Shown here piece after piece: positions 26,210 to 33,945 of a stretch of DNA of 64,000 bases (its first letter is position 1; each line of letters begins with the position of its first letter). Source of the stretch: Novosphingobium sp. (GTDB lineage: Bacteria; Pseudomonadota; Alphaproteobacteria; Sphingomonadales; Sphingomonadaceae). A model generated the notes under the pieces. It searched no databases, was not told where the DNA came from, and worked only from the letters and a program-made list of their open reading frames with translations. The stretch covers positions 1,736,001-1,800,000 of the forward strand of contig NZ_JBCNLP010000001.1 of the NCBI RefSeq assembly GCF_039595395.1. The letters are read 5' to 3'. A program made the translations under genes and the position numbers.

Positions 26210-26912
26210 GCGGCAGTGGGTGATCGCGCGGGCCTTTGAGATACCAGGCGATCTCATCCTGACAGAGCTTGCGGGTGCGAGGCTTTTCGGGGAATTTGAG
26301 ATCGCCGAGCTGCTTTGACGGATCAACCTTGAGCCCGATCTCGCGGCCTCGCAGCCCCGTGGCCCACCCGAAAAAGACCTTCAGCTCGGCGGCGAGGCGA
26401 TTGGCACGGACCTTCGCGGTTTTGCACTTATCGTTGACGAGCTTGACGAGGTCGTCCTCCGTAACCTCGTATATGCTGCGCTTGCCGATCTTCGGAGCGA
26501 TGTCGAGTTCGAAGATCTTCCTTTTGTCCTTGATGGTTCGGGGCTTGTTGATCGGCTTGGCGCGTGACGCCCGTCCGTCAAGCACAGCCTCCATGTTGAG
26601 CTGGTGCGCTCGGCTGACGGTCATCTCCGCGCGCTTCTGCTGCGCGCTCACTTCACGCGGGTTGATGCCTTTTTCGACCTGCTCGTTGATATTGGTGGCC
26701 CATTTGCGCGCATCGGCAATCGGGAAAGCCGGGAAGAACCCGAGCGTCCAACGCAGCAGCTGTTTGCGCCCGGTAATCCGCCGTGCGTATTTCCAGCTCT
26801 TTTTACCGCTGGAGAGAACTTCCAGGACCAGACCGGGGGCCATCCCGTCAACGATGCAACCTTTTCGCAGCGCCTCGATCGCTGCGGTGGATAGCGTAAC
26901 CTTGCGTGTCAT
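26130..26912 (-). pseudogene. int: Truncated tyrosine-type integrase (DUF4102 N-domain)
   Basis: Start at ATG 26912 (MTRKVTLS) after GGAG. The DUF4102 arm-binding domain (GLVLEVLSSGKKSWKYARR, TLGFFPAFPIADARKWA) and core-binding domain are intact. Recognisable sequence stops at DEIAWYLKG near 26218, where the catalytic domain should begin. The remaining codons run across the host SYLF gene in antisense and are meaningless. No Arg-His-Arg-Tyr residues follow. The protein cannot catalyse excision. A deletion or secondary rearrangement has removed the catalytic half and the attachment site. Confidence 0.8.
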
Positions 26913-27241
26913 CACCGACTCCATGGTCGGCTCTCGCATCCAAAAACCACGATACACATCGCGATACAATTGTTGTCCAAACCAGGCGAACTCAGGCCAA
27001 CTGAGTCCACATCGTGAACCACCGCGATTTGACGTGATAGGGACAAAAAAGCCGAATCAAGTGGATTCGGAAAAGATCAATTGGCTGTTTCATTACGATT
27101 TTCTTAAGTGGCGGACCACAATCGAAAATCCTGACAACTGGCTGGGGCGGGAGGGTGCCATATATGCCATTTTAGCCTCGCAAATCTGCCGTTTTTGGAA
27201 GGGGGCAGGGGGCATAATACCCCCAGAGATACCCCCAAAAT

Positions 27242-27457
27242 TTAGATGTGATTGGGGGAAAGTGCCGCGATCCAGTCGCGAATTTCGCCCTCAATCCAGC
27301 CCACAGCCTGCGCTCCGAGTCGCAGCGGCTTGGGAAACGTGCCCGCGTTCATCATGCGGTAGATGCTCGACCTGCTAAGACCGGTCATCGACTCGACTTG
27401 AGGGCGGCGCAGGATGGCCATGGCCGTATCCGGAGACAGATTTGCGCTCATCATCAT
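27242..27457 (-). CDS. AlpA-family excisionase/regulator
   Basis: 71 residues. The helix-turn-helix RPQVESMTGLSRSSIYRMMNAGTFPKPLRLGAQAVGWIEGEIRDWI is the AlpA (MerR-like) pattern found in P4- and P2-type elements. It activates integrase or acts as an excision factor. It lies between the integrase remnant and a 90-codon gene, whose stop it overlaps by 4 bp. With the integrase broken, its excision role may be lost. Confidence 0.85.
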   Translation of the reverse strand: MMMSANLSPDTAMAILRRPQVESMTGLSRSSIYRMMNAGTFPKPLRLGAQAVGWIEGEIRDWIAALSPNHI

Positions 27458-27726
27458 GCCAAAGGTGCCCCGATGTGCTTGGGGAAGTGGCGAGTGGCAT
27501 CGGCCAGCAACCGCTTGCCCAGATCTGAAAGGCTCCGGTGCAGGGGCGCGAGCCCGGCGAGCGAAATTGCTTCCTGATCGGCGCTTTCAACCAGCGCGGC
27601 GACAGCATCCAGCGAGCCGAAAACATCGGCCAAGCCTTCCTTGGTCGCTTCAGGCAGCACGTAATGTGGGTCAAAAACCGTCAGATCGACGACGCGGGGC
27701 GTTTGGTCCCCATTATCCTTGCTCAT
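27454..27726 (-). CDS. Phage protein of unknown function, coupled to alpA
   Basis: 90 residues (MSKDNGDQTPRVVDLTVFD...). No recognisable domain; acidic N-terminus and an Ala/Leu-rich helical middle. The 4-bp overlap with alpA and good codon usage support it as real. Probably a small early-operon protein. Confidence 0.6.
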   Translation of the reverse strand: MSKDNGDQTPRVVDLTVFDPHYVLPEATKEGLADVFGSLDAVAALVESADQEAISLAGLAPLHRSLSDLGKRLLADATRHFPKHIGAPLA

Positions 27727-28018
27727 CAGTTCAGACCCCCGAGGAGAGCCCGACTATCAAAGGGATTTTTGGTGGCCGGGCGATACCGGGGTGGTAAACC
27801 GGGAAGCGATGCAAAACCGGCAGGCGCGAAGCCTCCCGTGTATGCCCGACCATAAAAAAGCGCGCCAGAAATCTTCTGACGCTGCGATGGGTCGCATCGT
27901 TTTGACCGGTTACCACACCGCATCGGCACCGTTTTCGTGCCGACCTGAAAATGGCTATAGGGATTCGAACCCATTGGCAAGAACCGATTGGAACCTGCCC
28001 CCTGAATTCCACACAAAA

Positions 28019-28441
28019 TCAACGTCCCGTCCTTTCAATTGGGTCGATGTTCAACCGGCGGCACAAACCCACTGCCGCCGCGCTGGTCAGGCCCAGCGAG
28101 TCCATCACGACGCACCAGTGCGGGGCTTGGGAGCGATCCCTAGCGCTCAAGCCCAGCACCAACCGGCGCAGCAATTCCGTTTCCGTTAGGTCCGCCAGAT
28201 CGGCGCGCTTCGCGTCACGCGCGCGCACTGAAGGCTGGTCGAAGCCCACCGGTTCAATCTCCATGTGGCTGTGGTCGGGCGTGGCCCGCAGGGCCTCCGC
28301 TGCCTCGCGCGTCATCCATGCGGCGCGCGAAAGGCGACGGGTGAAGTGATCGCCCGCCGCACTCAGATACGCCCGATGCGCGGGGTTCCAGAGAACCACC
28401 GCGCAAGAGGCATCGACAGCGGAGGCGGCGCGCACGATCAC
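28019..28441 (-). CDS. Hypothetical early phage protein
   Basis: 140 residues, starting within the methyltransferase stop (4-bp overlap). A C-terminal segment, VVMDSLGLTSAAAVGLCRRLNIDP, resembles a small helical module. No family recognised. The overlap and strand place it in the leftward early operon. Confidence 0.55.
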   Translation of the reverse strand: MIVRAASAVDASCAVVLWNPAHRAYLSAAGDHFTRRLSRAAWMTREAAEALRATPDHSHMEIEPVGFDQPSVRARDAKRADLADLTETELLRRLVLGLSARDRSQAPHWCVVMDSLGLTSAAAVGLCRRLNIDPIERTGR

Positions 28442-29493
28442 GCGGCGGCAGGCTTCGCGGCGGGATCGAGGCCAGCCCAGACCGCATGCGGGCGGGTGGC
28501 CAACTCAAAAGAGGGCGCGTACTCGCAGAATTTCAAGGTGGTCGCTTCGGGAAGCGGCTTGGCCATGTAGGCGTCGAGCGCCGCTTTCAACTCGGCCTGT
28601 TCCGCAGCGGCTGCCGATACGTAGATGACGGCCTTGGGCGGGATGACTTCGGCCAGCCTCATGCCCTGTTCTTCCGCGATGCGCTTGCGGGCCGTCTCGA
28701 AATGGGCCGCGTCCATCTCGATGCCGATGAACCGGCGCCCGGTGCGGACTGCGGCAACGCCGGTCGAGCCGGAGCCCATGAAGGGATCGAGGATCACATC
28801 GCCGCAGATCGCCAGCAGATCGGCCAGGAGCGCGGTGGGCTTGCCCGCGATATGGTGCTTCTTCTCGCTCTGGGTGGCGAGGCGCACGTACTCCGGCGCG
28901 ATGAAATCAGCCTGTTCGTCTACCTCATGGTGGAACACGCCGGGGGCGCAGGGGCCTTCCTTGCCCATCTGGCCGTTGCTGCCCCACGCCAGAAATTCGC
29001 ACTGGTTGCGATAGGCACCCTTGCGGGGGCGGGTGCCCTCGGTTTTGTCCCACACGGCGGCGCCGCGCCACGTCCAACCACCGGCCTGCAAGGCATCCGT
29101 GGTAGCGGGATACTGGCGCCAGTCGGTGAAAACGCCGATGATGCCCTCGGGCCGGGTGACTTCGCGGCACAGGCCCAGCCACAAGGTGGACCACAGCGTG
29201 AAGGAACGCTGATCGCGGTTGTCTCCCGAAAACTCAGGATAGAGGCCGCGCGCCTTGGGGCCCTGATACTTGTTGCTGGTGGCGAGCGTGCGGGCGGTGC
29301 TGTGGATGCCGCCGCTCGAATAGGGCGGATCGGCCAGCACGTCCGTAACCCCGGCTTCAGCCAACTGTGGCAGCGCGCGCAGGCAATCTCCATGGATCAG
29401 CAGGGCATCGCCCACCACCTCCGCGCGGATGCCGTTGGCGGCCAGCGCCCACAGCACATTGACGGGGAACTGGCGGGCGGCGGTCTCAGGCAT
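28438..29493 (-). CDS. DNA methyltransferase, beta-class N4/N6 type
   Basis: 351 residues. The catalytic DPPY is at residues 55-58 (DVLADPPYSSGG) and the AdoMet-binding motif DPFMGSGSTG at 236-245. Catalytic before AdoMet motif is the beta order, as in N4-cytosine and N6-adenine modifying enzymes. No restriction enzyme is adjacent, so it is an orphan. Phages use such enzymes to escape host restriction or in gene control. The ATG at 29493 overlaps the previous stop by 8 bp. Confidence 0.85.
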   Translation of the reverse strand: MPETAARQFPVNVLWALAANGIRAEVVGDALLIHGDCLRALPQLAEAGVTDVLADPPYSSGGIHSTARTLATSNKYQGPKARGLYPEFSGDNRDQRSFTLWSTLWLGLCREVTRPEGIIGVFTDWRQYPATTDALQAGGWTWRGAAVWDKTEGTRPRKGAYRNQCEFLAWGSNGQMGKEGPCAPGVFHHEVDEQADFIAPEYVRLATQSEKKHHIAGKPTALLADLLAICGDVILDPFMGSGSTGVAAVRTGRRFIGIEMDAAHFETARKRIAEEQGMRLAEVIPPKAVIYVSAAAAEQAELKAALDAYMAKPLPEATTLKFCEYAPSFELATRPHAVWAGLDPAAKPAAA

Positions 29494-30049
29494 GCGGGCG
29501 TCCTTTTTCGATAGTGTCGGCGGGCACCAGCGCGCGCTGATGCTTGCACCCACCATCGACGTCCGAGCGCGCACCACAACGCGGGCACATTGTGCGCGGC
29601 GCCACCACAGGGCGCTTGTCGCCACGACCGCGCGGCAGGCGGCGCATGCGCAGCAAGTCAGCCGCGCGGACCACGTGCCGGGCGGGCTCGGGTTTGCCAT
29701 CCATATGGGACTTGAGGGCGATACGCAGGGAAGCGGCCAGTGCCTCGCTGCCCATGCGGATGGCGTCCTCTGGCCGGATCATGCCGAGTTCGACCATATT
29801 GAGTTCTTGGAGCCCATCGGGCGTCATCACTTTGCGCGGGGCGACCACGGCTTGGGCCGCAAAGCGGCGGATACCGTCAAGCGACAGGCCGGTCTGTTCT
29901 TCCAGTGCGAAGGGGGAATAGGCCGCGCCGTCGCGCTCGACCGCCGCCACGATCATCTGCATGCGTCGGTCTGGGGTGCGGATCGGGCGGCGGGCATAGG
30001 TGTGGGGAACAGGCTGTGGCGGCACCGGGCCGCTGGCTTCATGCTGCAT
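29486..30049 (-). CDS. Early phage protein with C-terminal zinc-ribbon-like Cys cluster
   Basis: 187 residues. An N-terminal basic region, then a helix-turn-helix-like stretch (SPFALEEQTGLSLDGIRRFAAQAVV), and near the C-terminus CPRCGARSDVDGGC, which could bind zinc. A DNA-binding regulator is possible; no family is recognised. It lies between the Ogr-like gene and the methyltransferase in the leftward operon. Confidence 0.55.
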   Translation of the reverse strand: MQHEASGPVPPQPVPHTYARRPIRTPDRRMQMIVAAVERDGAAYSPFALEEQTGLSLDGIRRFAAQAVVAPRKVMTPDGLQELNMVELGMIRPEDAIRMGSEALAASLRIALKSHMDGKPEPARHVVRAADLLRMRRLPRGRGDKRPVVAPRTMCPRCGARSDVDGGCKHQRALVPADTIEKGRPHA

Positions 30050-30060
30050 GGGGTGCTTCC

Positions 30061-30426
30061 TTAGAGTGTGGCCGCGTAGCGGTCGAAAAGGTCCATCTGG
30101 TTCAAATCGTCTTCTGAACCTTCGGCGCAGAAACGAGCGCGGCGAATGGCGGCCATCACGTCTTCCCGGCGCGGGGTACGCATGGGCAGTTCAGCCATCG
30201 CCGGGTTGGGGATGGCCGAGGGGACGATGCCGTAATCATACTGAAGCGTTGCGTGCCATGTATGCCCGCAGAGGTCGTTGGTGCAGCGGAAATGAAGGCC
30301 GCGTACCAAAATGGTGACTTCCTCGCTGGTGCGGCGCTGGCCCGGCCTCGTGCAATGCGGGCAGCGCAGATTGCCGTCGCGGGTGGCGACTGGCGGCAGG
30401 TAAAGGGGAGGGGATTCGGCTTCCAT
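30061..30426 (-). CDS. ogr: Ogr/Delta-family zinc-finger late-gene activator
   Basis: 121 residues from ATG 30426, chosen because GAGGG lies 8 bases upstream; an ATG at 30441 contains that ribosome site. Cys22, Cys25, Cys48 and Cys53 (CPHC...CTNDLC), with RTSE after the first pair and GHTW after the last, match P2 Ogr and P4 Delta. These recruit RNA polymerase to late promoters carrying a TGT...ACA dyad. Candidate targets are the ATTGT-N13-ACAAT sites at 39948, 46401 and 55503. It is longer than P2 Ogr (72 aa), with a C-terminal extension of unknown role. Confidence 0.85.
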   Translation of the reverse strand: MEAESPPLYLPPVATRDGNLRCPHCTRPGQRRTSEEVTILVRGLHFRCTNDLCGHTWHATLQYDYGIVPSAIPNPAMAELPMRTPRREDVMAAIRRARFCAEGSEDDLNQMDLFDRYAATL

Positions 30427-30745
30427 CACTTCAACCCTCATTTCAGTGAATTTTATAACGCATGGTTAAGAAATGTTGGCTTTTCGTTAGGCATGACCCG
30501 TTTTGATGAGGTTTTGAGCCGTTTTCGCGCCAACTCCGCTTTGAAGTGCGGTTGAAGTGGGGTCTAGTCTCGCACTGAAACGCCACTTCAGACTGTGCTC
30601 TGTCGTTAAGACAGATTATGAACTGGCCGAGCCAAGGGCGAATCGGCTCTGGCCCGCTGAATGCCGGGCATGGGGGAGTTTTGCCGCGCGTATGCATAAC
30701 CTTGGCATCATGAATATTTTTTAATTAAAAGGCAAGGCTACTTTA
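30427..30745. promoter_or_regulatory. Lysogeny switch region between early operon and repressor
   Basis: 319 bases between the leftward early operon and the rightward repressor. Two copies of a 17-bp element face each other: GAAGTGCGGTTGAAGTG (30543-30559) and, inverted, the near match at 30573-30589. A related TTTCAGTG lies at 30441-30448. The repressor is the obvious candidate to bind here. AT-rich DNA before the repressor (30705-30730) may carry its promoter. Confidence 0.6.
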
Positions 30746-31579
30746 ATGACCGAAGACGGCAAATTCAGCGGCCATGACAACGTGATCCCGTTTCGCCCTG
30801 AAAGCGACGGGAACTTTCGCGTGGATCTGACGGCTGAAAGGGTGCTGCGAATTAAAGCGCGCATGGCTGACTTGAAGATTGACCAGTCCAGCCTTGCCTC
30901 GGCCACGGGCCTAAGCAACAGCGCGATCAGCCAAATTTTCACACTGAAGATTAAGCGGACGCGCCATTTTCCGGCTATTGCCAAGGCGCTCAAGGTCAAC
31001 GTCTCTTGGCTGCTGGCCGATACCGATCAGCGCATTGATCTGAGTGACGGGCAGGGCGGAACTGTTTCGGAGGAATGCTTGCCCGATCTGCTCAATCAGG
31101 AGGATTTCAGCAACACGAAGGTGGATACGATACACACCGACGATATCCCGGCGGCACAGTTTGAGCGCAAGCGCACTACGATCCCCTTGGTGGAAATCGA
31201 TCTTTCGGCAACGTCGCGCCATCACGTCAACGATCTGCCTGCCAAGCTGCAAACCCTGATGATGGATCGCGAATTTGTGCGGATGCACACCCAAGCGGAC
31301 CTATCCACTGTGATGCTGGTGCAAAATATCGGTGACGTGATGGCCCCCACGCTGCTGAATACCGATTTGCTTCTGATCGATACCTCGCTGCGCGCTCTTG
31401 ACCGAATGGATGCCATTTGGCTGATGCGTTATTCGGGCATGTTCATGATACGCAGGGTGCGCAAGACGGCCAATGGCCTGCGCCTGATGCCCGGTAATCC
31501 CGCGATCCCTGATGAAGTTGTGGCAGAAGGTGATGTTGAGTTTTTGGGCCGAATTGCTGGCTTCCATCGAAAGCTTTGA
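30746..31579 (+). CDS. CI-like phage repressor with degenerate S24 domain
   Basis: 277 residues. An HTH of XRE type at about residues 46-75 (IDQSSLASATGLSNSAISQIF) is joined to a LexA/CI-type C-terminal domain. The protease motif, normally GDSMxPT, reads GDVMAPT (196-202), so the catalytic Ser is Val198. The later Lys position seems to be Arg (MIRRV). The domain probably still dimerises but cannot self-cleave. Expected to repress the leftward early operon from the switch region. A terminator follows. Confidence 0.85.
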   Translation: MTEDGKFSGHDNVIPFRPESDGNFRVDLTAERVLRIKARMADLKIDQSSLASATGLSNSAISQIFTLKIKRTRHFPAIAKALKVNVSWLLADTDQRIDLSDGQGGTVSEECLPDLLNQEDFSNTKVDTIHTDDIPAAQFERKRTTIPLVEIDLSATSRHHVNDLPAKLQTLMMDREFVRMHTQADLSTVMLVQNIGDVMAPTLLNTDLLLIDTSLRALDRMDAIWLMRYSGMFMIRRVRKTANGLRLMPGNPAIPDEVVAEGDVEFLGRIAGFHRKL

Positions 31580-31654
31580 GCGCATCCTAGCATGATAGAA
31601 TAGTTTTAAACCACTCAGATTTAATCTTTACCCGACTCGTAAGCCCCCCCTATC

Positions 31655-31700
31655 GCCCCTGTGTCTTGGCCAATTGGCTTAGTAACAGGGGCTATTTTTA
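31655..31700 (+). terminator. Terminator after the repressor, overlapping the next ribosome site
   Basis: GCCCCTGT (31655-31662) pairs with ACAGGGGC (31685-31692) and TATTTTTA follows. The right arm contains the AGGGG that should serve the lipoprotein gene starting at 31702, so read-through mRNA would hide it. Confidence 0.65.
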
Positions 31701-31701
31701 T

Positions 31702-32145
31702 ATGCGGATTTTATTAGGTGCGGCTGCAATGTTGTTGCTGGCAGGCTGTGGCTCGGACGGCGCCAATTCTGGTGGCGGCAAAGCCTCTGAAGCGCAGGGG
31801 GCCCCGGCGCTCAAGGTAACTGCTGCCGAAGTTTCCAAGGCCTTCCAGAAGAATGAAGCAAAGGCCAAATTGACCTATGACGGGCATACGCTCGAGGTCA
31901 CCGGGAAGGTCAAGGATATCGACCTTGATATTGGTGACTCGCCTGTCATCAAGTTGCGCGGGTTCGGTGAGTCCATGGGAATGGGCCTCACTCAGGAGGG
32001 CAAGCTTTCTGATGTAGACGTCCACGGTCTATCGAAGGAGGATGCCGCGAAGATCGATAAGGGGCAAAGCCTGACCTTCATCTGTGGCGGCGTTGATGAA
32101 GTGATGGGTAGCCCGCAATTGAGCGATTGTAAGGTCAAGGTCTAA
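31702..32145 (+). CDS. Small lipoprotein with OB-fold (tRNA_anti-like) domain
   Basis: 147 residues from ATG 31702. Signal peptide and lipobox LLAGC put a lipidated Cys at about residue 16. The C-terminal part, with LTYDGHTLEVTGKVKDIDLD and CGGVDEVMGSPQLSDCKV, fits the OB-fold tRNA_anti-like domain seen in exported bacterial and phage proteins. It is more AT-rich than the surrounding phage genes and lies between the repressor and gene D, a typical spot for lysogenic-conversion cargo. A role at the cell surface, such as superinfection exclusion, is possible but unproven. Confidence 0.75.
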   Translation: MRILLGAAAMLLLAGCGSDGANSGGGKASEAQGAPALKVTAAEVSKAFQKNEAKAKLTYDGHTLEVTGKVKDIDLDIGDSPVIKLRGFGESMGMGLTQEGKLSDVDVHGLSKEDAAKIDKGQSLTFICGGVDEVMGSPQLSDCKVKV

Positions 32146-32165
32146 AGCTAGCTCCTCTTTGCAGG

Positions 32166-32191
32166 AATGGCGGGCCGGTGAGCCCGCCATT
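32166..32191 (+). terminator. Hairpin after the lipoprotein gene
   Basis: Perfect 10-bp inverted repeat AATGGCGGGC/GCCCGCCATT with a 6-nt loop, 20 bases after the stop codon. The following TCTCAT is only moderately T-rich. Confidence 0.65.
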
Positions 32192-32303
32192 CTCATCAAA
32201 TCGTTTTTCCACCGCTTTGAACAACAAGGATTCAGGCCAGAAGCTTGCCCTTGCGATAGCATGAGACGTATCTTGACCTCCCTATCGCAACGGAGTCGGA
32301 TAG

Positions 32304-32519
32304 ATGATCGAAGTACATTTTTCCCAAGATTACGTTTTCAAATTTAACGACTTGTGGGAGGAATTTTTGAAAGGCAAGGCTGGGCGCAGTATGCCCTTTC
32401 CCCAAGACCCTATTGTTTTTCATCATAATCTTCCCGCAAATCGGCATGGTCGTTGGGTTCATGCGGAATTTTGTTTATTTATGGATGAGCATGAATTTCC
32501 GTATCTTCGAATGCAATAG
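32304..32519 (+). CDS. Small AT-rich hypothetical protein
   Basis: 71 residues (MIEVHFSQDYVFKFNDLWEE...). A GGAG lies 9 bases before the ATG. Aromatic- and His-rich composition; no domain recognised. Base composition is unlike the flanking phage genes, as for the lipoprotein upstream. It ends 23 bp before the convergent gene D. Confidence 0.45.
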   Translation: MIEVHFSQDYVFKFNDLWEEFLKGKAGRSMPFPQDPIVFHHNLPANRHGRWVHAEFCLFMDEHEFPYLRMQ

Positions 32520-32542
32520 AACATGTTCGATTGATGGGCCGG

Positions 32543-33562
32543 TCAGCCCGCCAATTCCATATCCAGATCCGTGGTGTAGCCGTCCTTGCTCATGTTGTGC
32601 TGCACGTTGACCATGCGCCACGCCTTGGCATCGATCTCAGCCTTGAAGCCGCTGACCTTGGCCCGCGCGCCCGCCGCCACCGCCGGATCTCCATAAGACA
32701 GCGTGAACTTTAAGCGCCCGCCGCGCCGGGCCAGCCTGTTGCTTTCCGACCCCGCCGCCGCCGCCGCGTCAGCCTTGCTGGAATAGATCCGCTTCAGCCG
32801 CTTGCGCGTGCTGCCCCCGGCGCCGACCACCACGCGCTTGCCGGTGCTCTGGTCGAAATATTGTGCCTCCGCTCCGTTCTGGCCGCTGTCGCGCGATGAC
32901 TCCTCATATTCGGGCCTGCCGCCCATCTGGCGCGTGATCGTCAGTGTGGGCAGGGTTTTACCGCCTGCCGTGGTTTTCGCGCTGTGCGGGCTGAAAATCA
33001 GCCTTCCTGCCTTCACCGTGGCGGCAGCGTCATACCGGCGGCCCAGATCGCGCAGAAACTGCATATCGCTCTTGTGGGCCTGCTCTGCCGAGGTGACGAC
33101 AACGCTGGCCAGATCAGGGTGGCATTTCGCAGTCAGACCGTTGGCCGCCGCAACCGCCGCGACGATCTGACCCAGCGTCTGACCGTGGTGGCTCTTGTTC
33201 TTGCGCTTGCGAAAGCTGCCCGCCAGATCCGCCGACCGCGCCGAGATGGTTATCGTATCGGACTCCTGGCTCACGCCGCCGCCCCAGCCAATGCCATCGA
33301 CCTTGAAGGTGCCCTTTGACACCAGACCGACCTTGACCCCCGTGCCGCGCTCCCAGCCCAGCGAGACCGCCAGCAGCGCGCCCTTTTTAGGCATGGCAAG
33401 CTTGCCATCGTGATCCGACAGGCAGATTTCCAGCCTATCGGCTTTCTCGCCCGTGTCCTCGACCAGCGTGAGGCTGATAATCCGCGGGGCCATTTTCTCG
33501 GTCAGATCCTTGTTGCCAAGCGTCACCTTCCAAGCCGGTTTCGGGTTCACATAGCCGGTCAT
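32543..33562 (-). CDS. D: Late control protein D / baseplate hub
   Basis: 339 residues. P2 gpD-family features: an N-terminal hub fold (PAWKVTLGNKDLTEKMAPRIISLTLVEDTGEKADRLEI), a middle AEQAHKSDMQFLRDLGRRYDA segment, and a C-terminal KAWRMVNVQHNM region. It forms the hub between spike and tape measure. Last gene of the leftward tail operon; its start overlaps the U stop by 4 bp. Confidence 0.88.
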   Translation of the reverse strand: MTGYVNPKPAWKVTLGNKDLTEKMAPRIISLTLVEDTGEKADRLEICLSDHDGKLAMPKKGALLAVSLGWERGTGVKVGLVSKGTFKVDGIGWGGGVSQESDTITISARSADLAGSFRKRKNKSHHGQTLGQIVAAVAAANGLTAKCHPDLASVVVTSAEQAHKSDMQFLRDLGRRYDAAATVKAGRLIFSPHSAKTTAGGKTLPTLTITRQMGGRPEYEESSRDSGQNGAEAQYFDQSTGKRVVVGAGGSTRKRLKRIYSSKADAAAAAGSESNRLARRGGRLKFTLSYGDPAVAAGARAKVSGFKAEIDAKAWRMVNVQHNMSKDGYTTDLDMELAG

Positions 33563-33945
33563 GCGTCTTCGCCTTCCTCCACGCGCATCAGCTCGATGGT
33601 GAAATCGATGCTGCGCGCGTAACCGCCCTCAATGATGTTGGTGTGCTTCTCTTCCAGACTCTCGATGGTGAAGAAGCCCATGACCTGATCGCGCATCACC
33701 AACGGATAGGCGTCGCCGGTATTGGCCATCTCGGCCAGTGTCTCGATATGGCTGTACTTGCCGGTGATCTCGGGAATCAGCGTCCCGTTGATGGTGACGT
33801 TATCCGATGCCTGGCCGGTGAACTGGACGGCAGGCAGCACGCCGAAACGATCCTTGCGTGCCTGCGCCCAGATGCGATGCCGCTCAAACTCATTATAGAG
33901 CGCAGTGCTGGTGTCGAAGATGAAAAGGCCAATGGCGACAAACAT
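33559..33945 (-). CDS. U: Tail terminator protein U
   Basis: 128 residues with gpU-like sequence: IGLFIFDTSTALYNEFERHRIWAQARKDRFG at the N-terminus and GGYARSIDFTIELMR near the end. It caps the tail tube. Order T-U-D is that of P2. Start and stop overlap neighbours (TGATG and ATGA). Confidence 0.85.
   Translation of the reverse strand: MFVAIGLFIFDTSTALYNEFERHRIWAQARKDRFGVLPAVQFTGQASDNVTINGTLIPEITGKYSHIETLAEMANTGDAYPLVMRDQVMGFFTIESLEEKHTNIIEGGYARSIDFTIELMRVEEGEDA

Noticed and set aside
27953..27977. GGCTATAGGGATTCGAACCC, which on the minus strand resembles the T-arm and 3' end of a tRNA gene
   Set aside because: The T-stem has two mismatches (positions 49-65 and 50-64) and no upstream anticodon or D-arm can be folded. 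It might be an attachment-site relic, but no second copy is seen.
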